Assembly (NCBI RefSeq): GCF_002214365.1
Contig: NZ_CP014854.1
Span: forward strand, 1,054,001-1,118,000
DNA from: Thermococcus celer Vu 13 = JCM 8558
Lineage (GTDB): Archaea; Methanobacteriota_B; Thermococci; Thermococcales; Thermococcaceae
Direction: 5' to 3'
Length of the DNA stretch: 64,000 nucleotides
How positions within the stretch are numbered: position 1 is the stretch's first letter; each line of letters starts with the position of its first letter. Shown in pieces: positions 45,734 through 54,430 of the stretch. The position numbers and the translations under genes were made by a program. The notes below the pieces were generated by a model. The model was not told the DNA's origin. It did no database searches and worked only from the letters and a program-made list of their open reading frames with translations.

Positions 45734-46222
45734 CTAAAACCCGAAGAGGCCTCCTCCCTTGACCTTAACGCCGAGGTCGGAGAGCTTCTTCTTTATCTCC
45801 CGCTGGTTCATGTTTCCCGAGAACTTGTTCTTCTCCTTCCACTTTATCTCCATCTCATCATTTTTGCCCTCGTCAACGTTGCCCCCCTTGAGCTTGACCT
45901 CCTTTATCTCGCGGAGGGGAATCGAGAAGTTCTCAGGGGCCTCGTTGGCTATATCCTCCGGGGATATGTCGTAGTAGCGCTCGTGCATCGTCCAGCCAGA
46001 TGCGAGCCTCTTGAAGAAGCCGTCTCCCCTCTCCTTGGCCCCCTCCCTGGCCTTCTGAATCATCTCCTTCTTCACGTGGGCCACTATTATCCTCTGGTCG
46101 GTCACGACCAGGTTCACAAGGGCGCTTTTGAGGAACCCCTTGTGGTACTCCAGGTTGGGTATTACGTAAAGGACTTTCTCCGTCTCAAACACCTCCAAAT
46201 TCTTTCCAATCTCATCAAACAA
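45734..46222 (-). CDS. Cytoplasmic PH-like domain protein in the secreted-protein operon
   Basis: A 162-residue soluble protein. The order of strands (KVLYVIPNLEYHKGF, LVNLVVTDQRIIVAHV, ENFSIPLREIKEVKLKGG, MEIKWKEKN) is that of bacterial-type PH domains, as in the SHOCT protein at 57866. A basic helical insert lies in the middle (KKEMIQKAREGAKERG). The likely start is TTG 46222, preceded by AGGAGG and overlapping the stop of the 49-aa membrane gene. A PH-like adaptor at the membrane is a guess. Confidence 0.65.
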   Translation of the reverse strand: MFDEIGKNLEVFETEKVLYVIPNLEYHKGFLKSALVNLVVTDQRIIVAHVKKEMIQKAREGAKERGDGFFKRLASGWTMHERYYDISPEDIANEAPENFSIPLREIKEVKLKGGNVDEGKNDEMEIKWKEKNKFSGNMNQREIKKKLSDLGVKVKGGGLFGF

Positions 46223-46364
46223 GCCTCCTGATGAGCATTAGGGCTAGCTTTGCAAACAAAAGAAGGAGAGCTAAAGCTACCAAAAGCAGGAAAAGGCCCA
46301 GAAGCGGGCCCAAAACATGGAATCCGGTCAGGGGTTCCGTTTCAGCCCCCTCCAAGGTTTGCAT
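46215..46364 (-). CDS. 49-aa membrane peptide gene
   Basis: ATG at 46364 opens a frame of 49 codons that fills the gap between two operon genes. The peptide starts MQTLEGAETEPLTGF and then has a single strong hydrophobic helix of about 25 residues rich in Leu/Ala (residues 17-43), ending in IRRLV. It overlaps the end of the upstream 406-aa gene by 23 nt and the start of the next gene by 8 nt, as expected for translationally coupled operon members. No family is known to me. The signal is coding-frame continuity and fit only. Confidence 0.55.
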   Translation of the reverse strand: MQTLEGAETEPLTGFHVLGPLLGLFLLLVALALLLLFAKLALMLIRRLV

Positions 46365-47562
46365 ACCTTATCGTTATCCTGTGGGAGCAGTCGCCGGTCT
46401 TCTCGTGTGAGACGAGCTCGAAGGCTGTAAGCGTTCCATCGGAGTTGAGGTTGACATAGACGTGACCCATCTTGATCTCTTCGGCAATCTCACCCGTTGG
46501 ATAGCCCGAGGTCGGCACCTCGCTTGGGTCTAAGGTATCGAGGTTCCCCTCCCCAATCTTAATCCAGTGGCCGAGTAAAGCAGGGTAATCAACGCACCAC
46601 GGCTCTGCCACGAGATCAACGTCGTCCCATACGTTCTCACTTATCTCATCGTAGCCCTTCAGCTCGCCCGTGGAGAACTTTATCGCCATTGTTCCTTCCG
46701 TATCGAGGGTAACGGTGTTGATTTCCCCCATCTCCCCGCTGGAGGCAGCTGAGGTCGTTGTGGTAAGGAAGGACTCGTAGCAGGCCCTGGCCTTCTGGTA
46801 TTTGGCATATGCCTCCTGAATCTCCTCATCGCTCGCTCCGGAAGATTGAAGGGAAGTGACGTTGTTGTAAGCCTGGACGAAGAGCCTGTACGCTTCCTCC
46901 TTGTTGTCCGGGCAGAGGAAAGTCCCCGACGTCCCGTTCGCGCTCTCCGGTGGGTAGAGGGTAACGTTCTTCTCGAACTCGTCAAAGACCCCGTCTAAGT
47001 CGTAGTCGTGAAGGTCGGGGTTTCCGTCGTAATCAACGTCGCGCTCGTCTATTATCCCGTCGGAGTTTATGTCCCAGGCGTCAACCTTCCCGTCCCCGTT
47101 GGAGTCGTACACGTCGGGAATCCCGTCACCTGTTACATCCCACGCGTAGCTCTCCACACCGTTGAAGGTCGTCCTCCAGGTGTCCGTCTTTCCGTTGTAG
47201 TCCTCGTCGAGGTATGCAGTATCGTAGTTCCCGTCGCCGGTCGTGTCGAGGTAGATGGCATCTATCTTCCCGTCCTTGTTCCGGTCAACAAAGAGCACCG
47301 AGCCGTTTGCCATTGGGACTTCGGCGTACTCGTCCCCTATGTAAACGTCTCTACTCCCGTCGCCGTTGGAATCAACCCAACCCTTTTCAACGGAATCCCC
47401 AAAGAAACCCCCCGAACTTGAGGTGTTCCCTCCAGGGTTCATGCCATTGGGGAAGTTGTCCCTTACCCTCGTAAGGTCTTCTATTATGTGAGGATTCACG
47501 TAGTAAATGTAAGCTGTCCCAAGGAGTAGCAGAATAAGAAGCAGGCCCGTTAGCTTACCCAT
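46342..47562 (-). CDS. Secreted protein with Asp-rich calcium-loop repeats
   Basis: A 406-residue protein with an N-terminal signal/anchor (about residues 3-21). Residues about 60-200 contain roughly nine repeats of the D-x-(D/N)-x-D-G type: DSNGDGSRD, DRNKDGKID, DTTGDGNYD, DVTGDGIPD, DSNGDGKVD, DINSDGIID and weaker copies. These are typical calcium-binding loops of dockerin, thrombospondin type-3 or EF-hand-like surface proteins. The C-terminal half (about 215-400) has four Cys and no recognised fold. Its ATG overlaps the stop of the 834-aa gene (ATGGGTAA). Confidence 0.8.
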   Translation of the reverse strand: MGKLTGLLLILLLLGTAYIYYVNPHIIEDLTRVRDNFPNGMNPGGNTSSSGGFFGDSVEKGWVDSNGDGSRDVYIGDEYAEVPMANGSVLFVDRNKDGKIDAIYLDTTGDGNYDTAYLDEDYNGKTDTWRTTFNGVESYAWDVTGDGIPDVYDSNGDGKVDAWDINSDGIIDERDVDYDGNPDLHDYDLDGVFDEFEKNVTLYPPESANGTSGTFLCPDNKEEAYRLFVQAYNNVTSLQSSGASDEEIQEAYAKYQKARACYESFLTTTTSAASSGEMGEINTVTLDTEGTMAIKFSTGELKGYDEISENVWDDVDLVAEPWCVDYPALLGHWIKIGEGNLDTLDPSEVPTSGYPTGEIAEEIKMGHVYVNLNSDGTLTAFELVSHEKTGDCSHRITIRYANLGGG

Positions 47563-50059
47563 TTTCCTTCACCTCTACGAAAACAGGGTCGCTAAACCAG
47601 CCCCCCGAAACGCGCTTGAACTTCTTGCCCGTCTCGTAGTCCTCGTAGATGCCGGGCTTTGCCGTCTCGTGGAGTACGTAGCCGTTCCAGGTAAACCAGC
47701 CCTGGTTCCTCTCCTCTATCTTCTTTCGGAGGTTAATCAGGGAGCCGAGGGTAGCGTCTGCCATGTTCCCAAAGTAGCCACTCCTGTCGAGGAGCTTCCC
47801 TATCTTTGCCGCTCCGTCGAGGACTATTATTGCCACCTTGGTGCTCTCGGGCAGGTTCATCTTCTTGAGCTCCTCCGCCTGCTTCATCAATGCCCTCGCG
47901 TCCTGTGCAACGATGAAAATGTTTGCGGGCGTCCTGAGCATCTTAACCGTCTCCGTTCCCTTCAGCTTGACGGTGTCTCCAACTGTTTCAAAGTTACTCG
48001 CCACGAAGTTCGCCCAGTCGAGGGCTCCGCCAGAGCCATACTGTCCTCCAACGAGCCACTTGGGCGGCTCAAGGATTCCCGTTAGAATAGCGTTCATCGT
48101 GGCTTCCCTCTCGGCCTCGGTCTGCGAGTTCTCATAGATGAAGCGCCTCATAGCTATCCTCCGCTGTATGGGATCGTAGCGGTACTTCTCGGCTATCTGT
48201 CTGAGCTGGTAGCGCTTCTCTGGATCGTCCGCGAATATTGAGATGTACCGGTTGATCTCCTGGTTCCTGTAGACCTTCTCCTCCATGTAGGCGTTCATCT
48301 CCTTGACCATTCTGTCGGGGTCGTCCTTGTACTGCTCGTGAAGCTCGCGGAGGTGCTCGATGTAGAGATCGTAAACGCTCTTCATGCTTGGAGTGGTCTC
48401 TATCATCTTGTTTATGTAGGCTATGTGCCTCTCCATCAGCGACTCCGCCCATTCGAGCTTTTTCTGAAGGATACAAGCGTCGCAGGTCGCTATGTCGGGG
48501 TCTTCGCAGTCAACGAGGCCGTCCATGTCGTTGTCTATCTCGTCTCCAGGCACTTCAACACTCGCAAGGGTTACGTGGACGCTTCTCTTTGCCAAGAGCT
48601 TCTCCTCGCCGTTCACCTTCCCGTAAAGGCTCACGGTGAGCGCTCCCTCCTTCACGGCCGGGTCACTCATGTAGAGGACGTCAAGTATCTCGTTGTCCTC
48701 AACGGGAAGCCTCTTGGAGCTTCCGTCTGGAAGGGTAACGATAGCGTAGAGATCCTCGGCACCGCTCCCCCTTACCTCCGCATAGAGGGGTAAAGAAAAG
48801 AGGCCGTCGATTACCTGCTTCAGGTGGGCGCCGTCCTTTGGCGTGAGTACGTTTAGGGAGTAATCCGTGAAGTTTCCCTCGAACACAAAATCCCACGATA
48901 TTTCCTTAGAATCGCCCCCACTGCCGTCGCTGACTGCGAAAACCACCCTTACCTTTCCCTCCTTCAACTGCCCGGGCTTTATTGCCACATCGAGGACAAC
49001 GGGTATGGTTGTGCTCGACCCGTTTATCCAAGCGTAGGCCACGGTACTGTTCTTCGGGGTCCCCATGTAGGTGTAGAACTCCTGGGCAGAGTGGAGCTTT
49101 ATCGCCTCTCCCCCGTACTGTCCGCTTGGGTCTATGTAGTACGCCTGAATTCCCGAGACGTCGCTGTTCCTGTCGAAAACGGCCGTCGTGAACATAAGCC
49201 TCGCGCCGTTTTCTATATCTGTCTCGTTGAACGTTAGGGTTCCAAGGTAGCCCGGGGAGAGTTTGGCGCATCCTGAGCCGGGGATGCAGAGCTGAAAGTC
49301 GCTAAGGAGCTTCGCGGGATAGGGCTGAGCCTTCAGGGACGCTAAAACTGCATTCTTCACGCTTTTTCCCAGAGAGCTCGCCTGAGAGTAGGCGTAGGCC
49401 TTCATCGCGAGCATTGAGGAAAGGTAGGAGTCATAATCATCCCGCATGAACTCCGTTTGGCACTCCGTCTGGTTGTTCTCGTTAAGGTGGCAGGTCGTGG
49501 AGAGGAAGGAATCAAAATTGCGCTGGAAGTTAATGTATTCCCCGGAAATCTGGATTGAGATTCTGAGATCCCCAAAGGGGAACTCATGGGAGTAGAAGGA
49601 ACGCAGACCTGTCCTAAAATCAACTGTGATGTTCTCTCCAACGGGCTCTCCATCCAGAGTTTCGGGATAAAACGCGGTTTTGTAAAAGCTGTAGCCCAAG
49701 AGAAAACTTATATCTTCGCCGTTTTCTGATTCTCCTGAGTTTTGAAGGGTCTCGTCCATGGATGGGGCAATGCTAATGCCCGGTGTGGGGACGTCTCCTA
49801 TTTCCACGGCCATCAGATCTTCGCTCGTTTTAACGGGGTACTCCGTTATGATAACGAGGACGGTGTAGTTAACGCCATCACGTACGGTCTCGCCGAGCAG
49901 GACGACGCTGTTTGCACCGTTCTCCTGAAGGCTGGAAGTTTCCACGACGTTTATTCCAAGCCCCCGAAGCGCTCCAGTTGGGGGACTTACTGCTCCAGCC
50001 GTTAGGGGGGCGAGGAAAAGGAGTACCAGCACCACACCTGCCAGAGTACGTGTGTTCAC
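47555..50059 (-). CDS. Large secreted protein, first gene of the operon
   Basis: An 834-residue protein with a signal peptide (TLAGVVLVLLFLAPLTAGAV). The beta-rich N-terminal half has N-glycosylation-type sites. An Asp-rich loop (GDEIDNDMDGLVDCEDPD, about residues 535-552) has nearby CDAC. The helical C-terminal third (MERHIAYINKMIETTPSM, LRQIAEKYRYDPIQRRIAMR, AEREATMNAILTGI) ends in a short beta region. I recognise no family. The GTG start at 50059 is chosen because GGAGGGATG lies 8 nt upstream and a good signal peptide follows. Codons further upstream contain no secretion signal. Confidence 0.78.
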   Translation of the reverse strand: MNTRTLAGVVLVLLFLAPLTAGAVSPPTGALRGLGINVVETSSLQENGANSVVLLGETVRDGVNYTVLVIITEYPVKTSEDLMAVEIGDVPTPGISIAPSMDETLQNSGESENGEDISFLLGYSFYKTAFYPETLDGEPVGENITVDFRTGLRSFYSHEFPFGDLRISIQISGEYINFQRNFDSFLSTTCHLNENNQTECQTEFMRDDYDSYLSSMLAMKAYAYSQASSLGKSVKNAVLASLKAQPYPAKLLSDFQLCIPGSGCAKLSPGYLGTLTFNETDIENGARLMFTTAVFDRNSDVSGIQAYYIDPSGQYGGEAIKLHSAQEFYTYMGTPKNSTVAYAWINGSSTTIPVVLDVAIKPGQLKEGKVRVVFAVSDGSGGDSKEISWDFVFEGNFTDYSLNVLTPKDGAHLKQVIDGLFSLPLYAEVRGSGAEDLYAIVTLPDGSSKRLPVEDNEILDVLYMSDPAVKEGALTVSLYGKVNGEEKLLAKRSVHVTLASVEVPGDEIDNDMDGLVDCEDPDIATCDACILQKKLEWAESLMERHIAYINKMIETTPSMKSVYDLYIEHLRELHEQYKDDPDRMVKEMNAYMEEKVYRNQEINRYISIFADDPEKRYQLRQIAEKYRYDPIQRRIAMRRFIYENSQTEAEREATMNAILTGILEPPKWLVGGQYGSGGALDWANFVASNFETVGDTVKLKGTETVKMLRTPANIFIVAQDARALMKQAEELKKMNLPESTKVAIIVLDGAAKIGKLLDRSGYFGNMADATLGSLINLRKKIEERNQGWFTWNGYVLHETAKPGIYEDYETGKKFKRVSGGWFSDPVFVEVKENG

Positions 50060-50077
50060 ACAACATCCCTCCTGCTT

Positions 50078-50098
50078 GAAAAACCTCCAAAAGGGAGG
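50078..50098 (-). promoter_or_regulatory. Hairpin with U-tract in the leader of the secreted-protein operon
   Basis: On the minus strand CTCCC-TTTT-GGAGG forms a 5-bp stem and is followed by TTTTTC, ending 19 nt before the GTG start at 50059. It resembles a terminator placed in a leader. It could attenuate the operon, end a short upstream transcript, or mask the Shine-Dalgarno. In the rest of the 238-base gap (50099-50297) several A/T-rich runs could be promoters, for example AAACCCTTATTACCC on the minus strand near 50255-50270. Confidence 0.4.
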
Positions 50099-50297
50099 AA
50101 AACAAAATATTGCCCAATACGGGGAGTAGCATAGGCCAACGCGGGTTAGATACATTGATTCTGGCCAGCTGCACCTATTATTTCCCTGAAAAACCCATCT
50201 CGCGGAAAAAGAAAAGCGGGACAGGTTTTCCTTTTCACGAGTTACGCAGTTATGGGTAATAAGGGTTTCGGAAAAGAAAATTCGATTAATGGCAGGT

Positions 50298-51083
50298 TCA
50301 AAGTGCAGTTTGTCGAAGTTCCTTCGCCAGCTCAACCAGCTTCCTCGCCCTCTCCAAAGAGACCTCGTTCTCGACTTTTCCCTCGCGCTTTATCCACGTT
50401 CCCACTATGAAGCCGTCGGCATACTTCCAGAGCTCGGGAAGGTTGTCGTAGCTCGTTCCCGAGCCGACTATCACCGGCACGGGAGAAATCTTTTTGGCCA
50501 GGGCCAGTTTTTCAACATCCACGGGCTTTCCCGTCGCTTTTCCGCTCACCACAACGGCATCGGCCAAACCCCTTTCAACCGTGTCAAGAAGGGCGTCCTC
50601 AAAATCGGAAAAGTGTACGGCGTGCTTGACGTGCACATCCGCTAAGACCTTTATCTTTGAAGGTAAGCGCTTCCTCAGCATCGCCAGCTCGTGGGCGATG
50701 CCCTCGATAATCCCCTGGTCGGTGTATGCAACCCCGCTCAGCACGTTCACCCTTATGAAATCAGCCTTCACAGCGTAAGCTATCGAGTAGGCAGCTATCC
50801 CGTCGTTGCGGAGGACGTTTATACCGAGCGGGAGGGAGACTTCATCTCGGATGGCCCTCGCCACAACTGCCATGGAAGCGACGGTAATTTTATCGGCGTA
50901 CTTGGGAAAGGGGACGTCGCCAAAGTTCTCGACCATTACCGCGTCGAAACCCGCCTTCTCAAGGGTCCTCGCGTCCCTCAGAGCGGAATCGATGACCCCG
51001 TCAAGGTCCCCGTCGTAGAGATAAGAGCCCGGCAGGGGCCTGAGATGAACCATCCCGATGAGGGGCTTCTTTTCAAAATCCAT
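50298..51083 (-). CDS. BtpA-family TIM-barrel protein
   Basis: A 261-residue protein starting FEKKPLIGMVHLRPLPGS, the hallmark of the BtpA family, with VMVENFGDVPF near residue 50, LGINVLRNDG near 87, FIRVNVLSGVAYTDQG near 108-123, ADVHVKHAVHF near 147 and IVGSGTSYDNLPELW near 205. In cyanobacteria BtpA affects photosystem I stability; archaeal members must do something else and are of unknown function. ATG 51083 has GGTGATC upstream. A minus-strand TATA-like GCCTTAACT lies near 51116-51125. Confidence 0.88.
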   Translation of the reverse strand: MDFEKKPLIGMVHLRPLPGSYLYDGDLDGVIDSALRDARTLEKAGFDAVMVENFGDVPFPKYADKITVASMAVVARAIRDEVSLPLGINVLRNDGIAAYSIAYAVKADFIRVNVLSGVAYTDQGIIEGIAHELAMLRKRLPSKIKVLADVHVKHAVHFSDFEDALLDTVERGLADAVVVSGKATGKPVDVEKLALAKKISPVPVIVGSGTSYDNLPELWKYADGFIVGTWIKREGKVENEVSLERARKLVELAKELRQTAL

Positions 51084-51170
51084 GAGATCACCAAACGGGA
51101 GAAAGGGCGGGGGTGTAGTTAAGGCTTTCGAAAACGGGGAATGGAGTACAAAGATTTACACCGATGAAAA

Positions 51171-51181
51171 ACTTTATATAA
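51171..51181 (+). promoter_or_regulatory. TATA box for the transglutaminase-like/MoxR operon
   Basis: GAAAAACTTTATATAACGG is a strong Thermococcales promoter core 25-35 nt before the ATG at 51206, predicting a very short leader containing GAGGTAATAGG. Confidence 0.65.
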
Positions 51182-51205
51182 CGGGCCAAAGAGGTAATAG
51201 GTATC

Positions 51206-54200
51206 ATGGTGAGGCGGAAATACATCGCCTTTCTTACCCTCACACTCCTCTCCCTCATGATCGCTTCCCTCGTCCTCGGACCAGTCCTGATTGGGGTACC
51301 CCCCGGAACCAGAAGCATTGAGGGGATACTATCACCGAGGCTCCCGCCGGGAAACGAGAGCAACGAAACCGTGCCTCTGGTGGAGGTCCCGTTTTCACCC
51401 CACTTCGTCCTCCTGGTGACCGGGGCGGCGCACACTCACTACCTCAGGCTCAACGTCTACACCGACTACGTGGGGGGAAGGTGGGTTACGAGAAACACCA
51501 CGAAGATTCCGAGCAACGTCATCGCCCCCCCTGAGATAGGCGTGCCCCACCACAGCGAAAGGGACAGGATAACGGTGGTCTCGTTCCAGCCCCTCACGGG
51601 CAACCTCTTCACCTCCCTCTACACCACCCGCGTTGACGGTGCCGGTGTCGAAGCCCTACCCGAGTACAACCTCTTCAGGACAGCCCTCAACGTCACCACG
51701 TACTCGTTCTCCTCGGTTAGCTACACCTTCGACTGGCCGTATCTGGTGAACCTCACCGCCGGAAACCAGACGGAGTACCTGACGGCCCCCAACGACACCC
51801 AGCTTAGGGATTTTGCCCGGACCGTAACCCTCGGCTTCCGTTCGGACTACGAAAAGGCCCTCGCCATAGCCCGATACCTGGCCAACAACTACCGGCTTGG
51901 AAACGCGACTCCCCCTGAGGGAGCGGACAGGCTGAAGTGGTTCCTTTTCGAGTCCAAAAGAGGGAGTTCCTACGACTTCGCCTCGGCCTTCGTTGTTCTG
52001 GCCAGGCTGAGCGGCCTTCCCGCGAGGCTCGTGGAGGGGGTTTACATCGACGCGGTTCCCCGGACACAGGTCGTTACCGAGAAAAAAAGCCAGTTCTGGG
52101 CGGAGGTTTACTTTAAAAAAGCCGGCTGGCTGGTCTTCGATCCCCTCCATTCCGACCCCAACGTCTACGTGCCCTTCGAGCTCGAGGTGTCACCGCCAAA
52201 AATAACCCTCGACCCCGGTTCCTCCGGGGAGATTACGGTAAAGTTCGAGCGCGTCGCGAGCGGCACGAACTCAAGCGTTACCGTCGACGTCCCTTCCCTC
52301 GGAAGAATCGCCACCGTCAACGAATCGGGGATACACAACCTGACGGTGGGGCCCTTCAGGGAACCCGGTTACTATCCGGTGATCGTCAGGGCGGTCACGA
52401 ACGCCGGAACCCGGGCCTCGGTGCTCCGCCTCACCGCCGTCACCGTTCCGGGCGGGATAACTGTAATTCCGGACCAGGCGGCGATTGTCCTCCCCAAAGG
52501 GAGCGGGGCAACCCTTGAACTCACCGTAAATGGAGCCCCCAAGGAACTCAATCTCGATACGGACTCCCCGCTGGTTGAGGCGTGGGGCCTTCAGAAGACG
52601 CCCGAGGGTGGGAGGAGGATAGAGGTCGGACTGAGGGCGCCCCCCGGGTACACCCCCGGATGGCACGTCGTGAACGTGACCGTTGAAGGTGACTCAGAGG
52701 AATACCCCCTCAACGTCCCCGTCTTCGTCATGGAGCCCACCTCAATCGGTGCGGACGTTCCCCCCACAACCACGGCGGGCGATTCTATGACCCTGAACGG
52801 CACGGTAAAGGGGACACTCACCGAAACCGCTCCCCGGGCTGGGGCCGTCGCGGTGTTCCTGGAGGGTGAGAAGAGGGACGTCCTGATAGGGTACGGCAAC
52901 GTCTCGAACGGGACGTTTTCACTCCCCGTCAAAATCCCGGAGTATCTAAAACCCGGAACCTACCGGCTGAAGCTTTACTACCTCACGCCCCTTGGATACC
53001 CGTACCTCTCCTCAAGCACCACGAGGACGGTTAAAATAAAGGGGCTCGCGGGGTTTTCGCTGCCGGGGCGGATTCTGGCCAATCCCGGAAACCTGACCAT
53101 CGTGGGGGGTCTCGTTGATGGGGCGGGTGAACCGATACCCAACGCCACCGTCTCCTATTACCTGGACGGGATACCCATTGGAAACGAAACGACGCTAACC
53201 GACGGTAGGTTCTCCCTGAGGCTGGAGATCCCGGGGATAGAGAGGCACAATCTGACGCTCAGCTACGCCGGGAGCATCAACTACTCCCCCGCGACCAGAA
53301 CGGTTGAGCTGGCCACTGTTAAGCTCGAAATCCCGGGAAAGGTGATCGGAGAACTCGGGAAGCCCGTTAGGGTCAGGGGGAGGGTCGTGGGGGTTGAGAA
53401 CGCCACCCTCAACGCCTACGTATTTCCAGGCAAGACCTACACCTTCAAGGTGGTCAACGGGAGCTTTGACTTTACCATCGAGCCCTTCAAGACCGTCGGG
53501 GATAGGTCCGTGGAGTTCAGGCACGGGAGCAGGGTTCTGGAGAGGATAACCGTCACGATAGTATCCCCGGTGAAGATAGAACTGCTGACCCGGGAAGCAA
53601 GGGGCGAAAAGACCGCCAGGCTGAGGTTTAGGGTCGTGGACTCGGTCAACGATCCCGTGGTCGGCGTATACCTCAACGTAAGCCTCGGCAACTTCGCGAT
53701 GCGCACGATGACCAACGACTCCGGGATAGCCACCCTCGACGTCCCCGTGCCCGAGGGAGAAACCAACGCCACCGTCACCGTGACGTTCGAGGGTTCCCCC
53801 TACTACCTGCCCGCGAGCGGGAGGTTCTACGTCGTAATCGGCAAAAAGCCGAGAATTCCCTGGTTCTACATCGGCTTGATGCTGATAATCGGGGCCCTGG
53901 TGGCCAGGTACCGGCTTGTGAGGAGGAGACCCGAAGAGAAGAGGCAGGAGAAGATTCTAAAGATAATATTCAAGAACGGAATACCGCTGTTTCAGGAGGG
54001 GGAGGCCCTGGAGATAAGCGTAGAGTGCGACGGTGAGCCCGAGCTCTACGTCGACGGAAAGCTACTCGGGAGGGGACGGGACTTCAGGCTGAGCCTGCCT
54101 CTCGGAGATCACACGATAGAGGCCAAGTGCAACGGCCTGGTCGAGACCGCAACGGCAAGGGTGGTGCCCAGCTACAACGAGGCGGTGATTGAGTACTACG

Positions 54201-54430
54201 AGAGGTGCTTCCTCCCGTGGGCGAAGGGGGTGGGGGTGACGGTTGACGAACTGACCCCCGGGGAGATAGCCGAGACCCTCACGGACATGATGTACCCGTG
54301 GGAGCCCATAGATGCCCTCACCGCGATATTCGAGAAGGCCAAGTACAGCGGAAGGAGGGTCTCACGGGAGGAGTTCATAAGGTTCTACCGCTCGGTTCTT
54401 GAGGTTATAGGGGGTGGCTGCGTTGTCTAA
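51206..54430 (+). CDS. Membrane protein with degenerate transglutaminase-like and DUF4129 domains
   Basis: A 1074-residue protein with an N-terminal anchor (residues 7-30). A transglutaminase-like domain spans about 200-320, several Ig-like/carboxypeptidase-regulatory-like beta domains span about 340-870, one membrane helix lies near 880-900 (IPWFYIGLMLIIGALVARY), and a cytoplasmic DUF4129-type end follows (about 985-1070). In the transglutaminase domain the usual G-x-C-x-x-(F/Y)-A-S-A reads GSSYDFASA (Ser255 for Cys). The catalytic His position in H-x-W reads QFW (Gln296). Only Asp312 is kept. It is therefore probably binding rather than catalytic. It leads the operon with MoxR and DUF58. 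Confidence 0.85.
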   Translation: MVRRKYIAFLTLTLLSLMIASLVLGPVLIGVPPGTRSIEGILSPRLPPGNESNETVPLVEVPFSPHFVLLVTGAAHTHYLRLNVYTDYVGGRWVTRNTTKIPSNVIAPPEIGVPHHSERDRITVVSFQPLTGNLFTSLYTTRVDGAGVEALPEYNLFRTALNVTTYSFSSVSYTFDWPYLVNLTAGNQTEYLTAPNDTQLRDFARTVTLGFRSDYEKALAIARYLANNYRLGNATPPEGADRLKWFLFESKRGSSYDFASAFVVLARLSGLPARLVEGVYIDAVPRTQVVTEKKSQFWAEVYFKKAGWLVFDPLHSDPNVYVPFELEVSPPKITLDPGSSGEITVKFERVASGTNSSVTVDVPSLGRIATVNESGIHNLTVGPFREPGYYPVIVRAVTNAGTRASVLRLTAVTVPGGITVIPDQAAIVLPKGSGATLELTVNGAPKELNLDTDSPLVEAWGLQKTPEGGRRIEVGLRAPPGYTPGWHVVNVTVEGDSEEYPLNVPVFVMEPTSIGADVPPTTTAGDSMTLNGTVKGTLTETAPRAGAVAVFLEGEKRDVLIGYGNVSNGTFSLPVKIPEYLKPGTYRLKLYYLTPLGYPYLSSSTTRTVKIKGLAGFSLPGRILANPGNLTIVGGLVDGAGEPIPNATVSYYLDGIPIGNETTLTDGRFSLRLEIPGIERHNLTLSYAGSINYSPATRTVELATVKLEIPGKVIGELGKPVRVRGRVVGVENATLNAYVFPGKTYTFKVVNGSFDFTIEPFKTVGDRSVEFRHGSRVLERITVTIVSPVKIELLTREARGEKTARLRFRVVDSVNDPVVGVYLNVSLGNFAMRTMTNDSGIATLDVPVPEGETNATVTVTFEGSPYYLPASGRFYVVIGKKPRIPWFYIGLMLIIGALVARYRLVRRRPEEKRQEKILKIIFKNGIPLFQEGEALEISVECDGEPELYVDGKLLGRGRDFRLSLPLGDHTIEAKCNGLVETATARVVPSYNEAVIEYYERCFLPWAKGVGVTVDELTPGEIAETLTDMMYPWEPIDALTAIFEKAKYSGRRVSREEFIRFYRSVLEVIGGGCVV

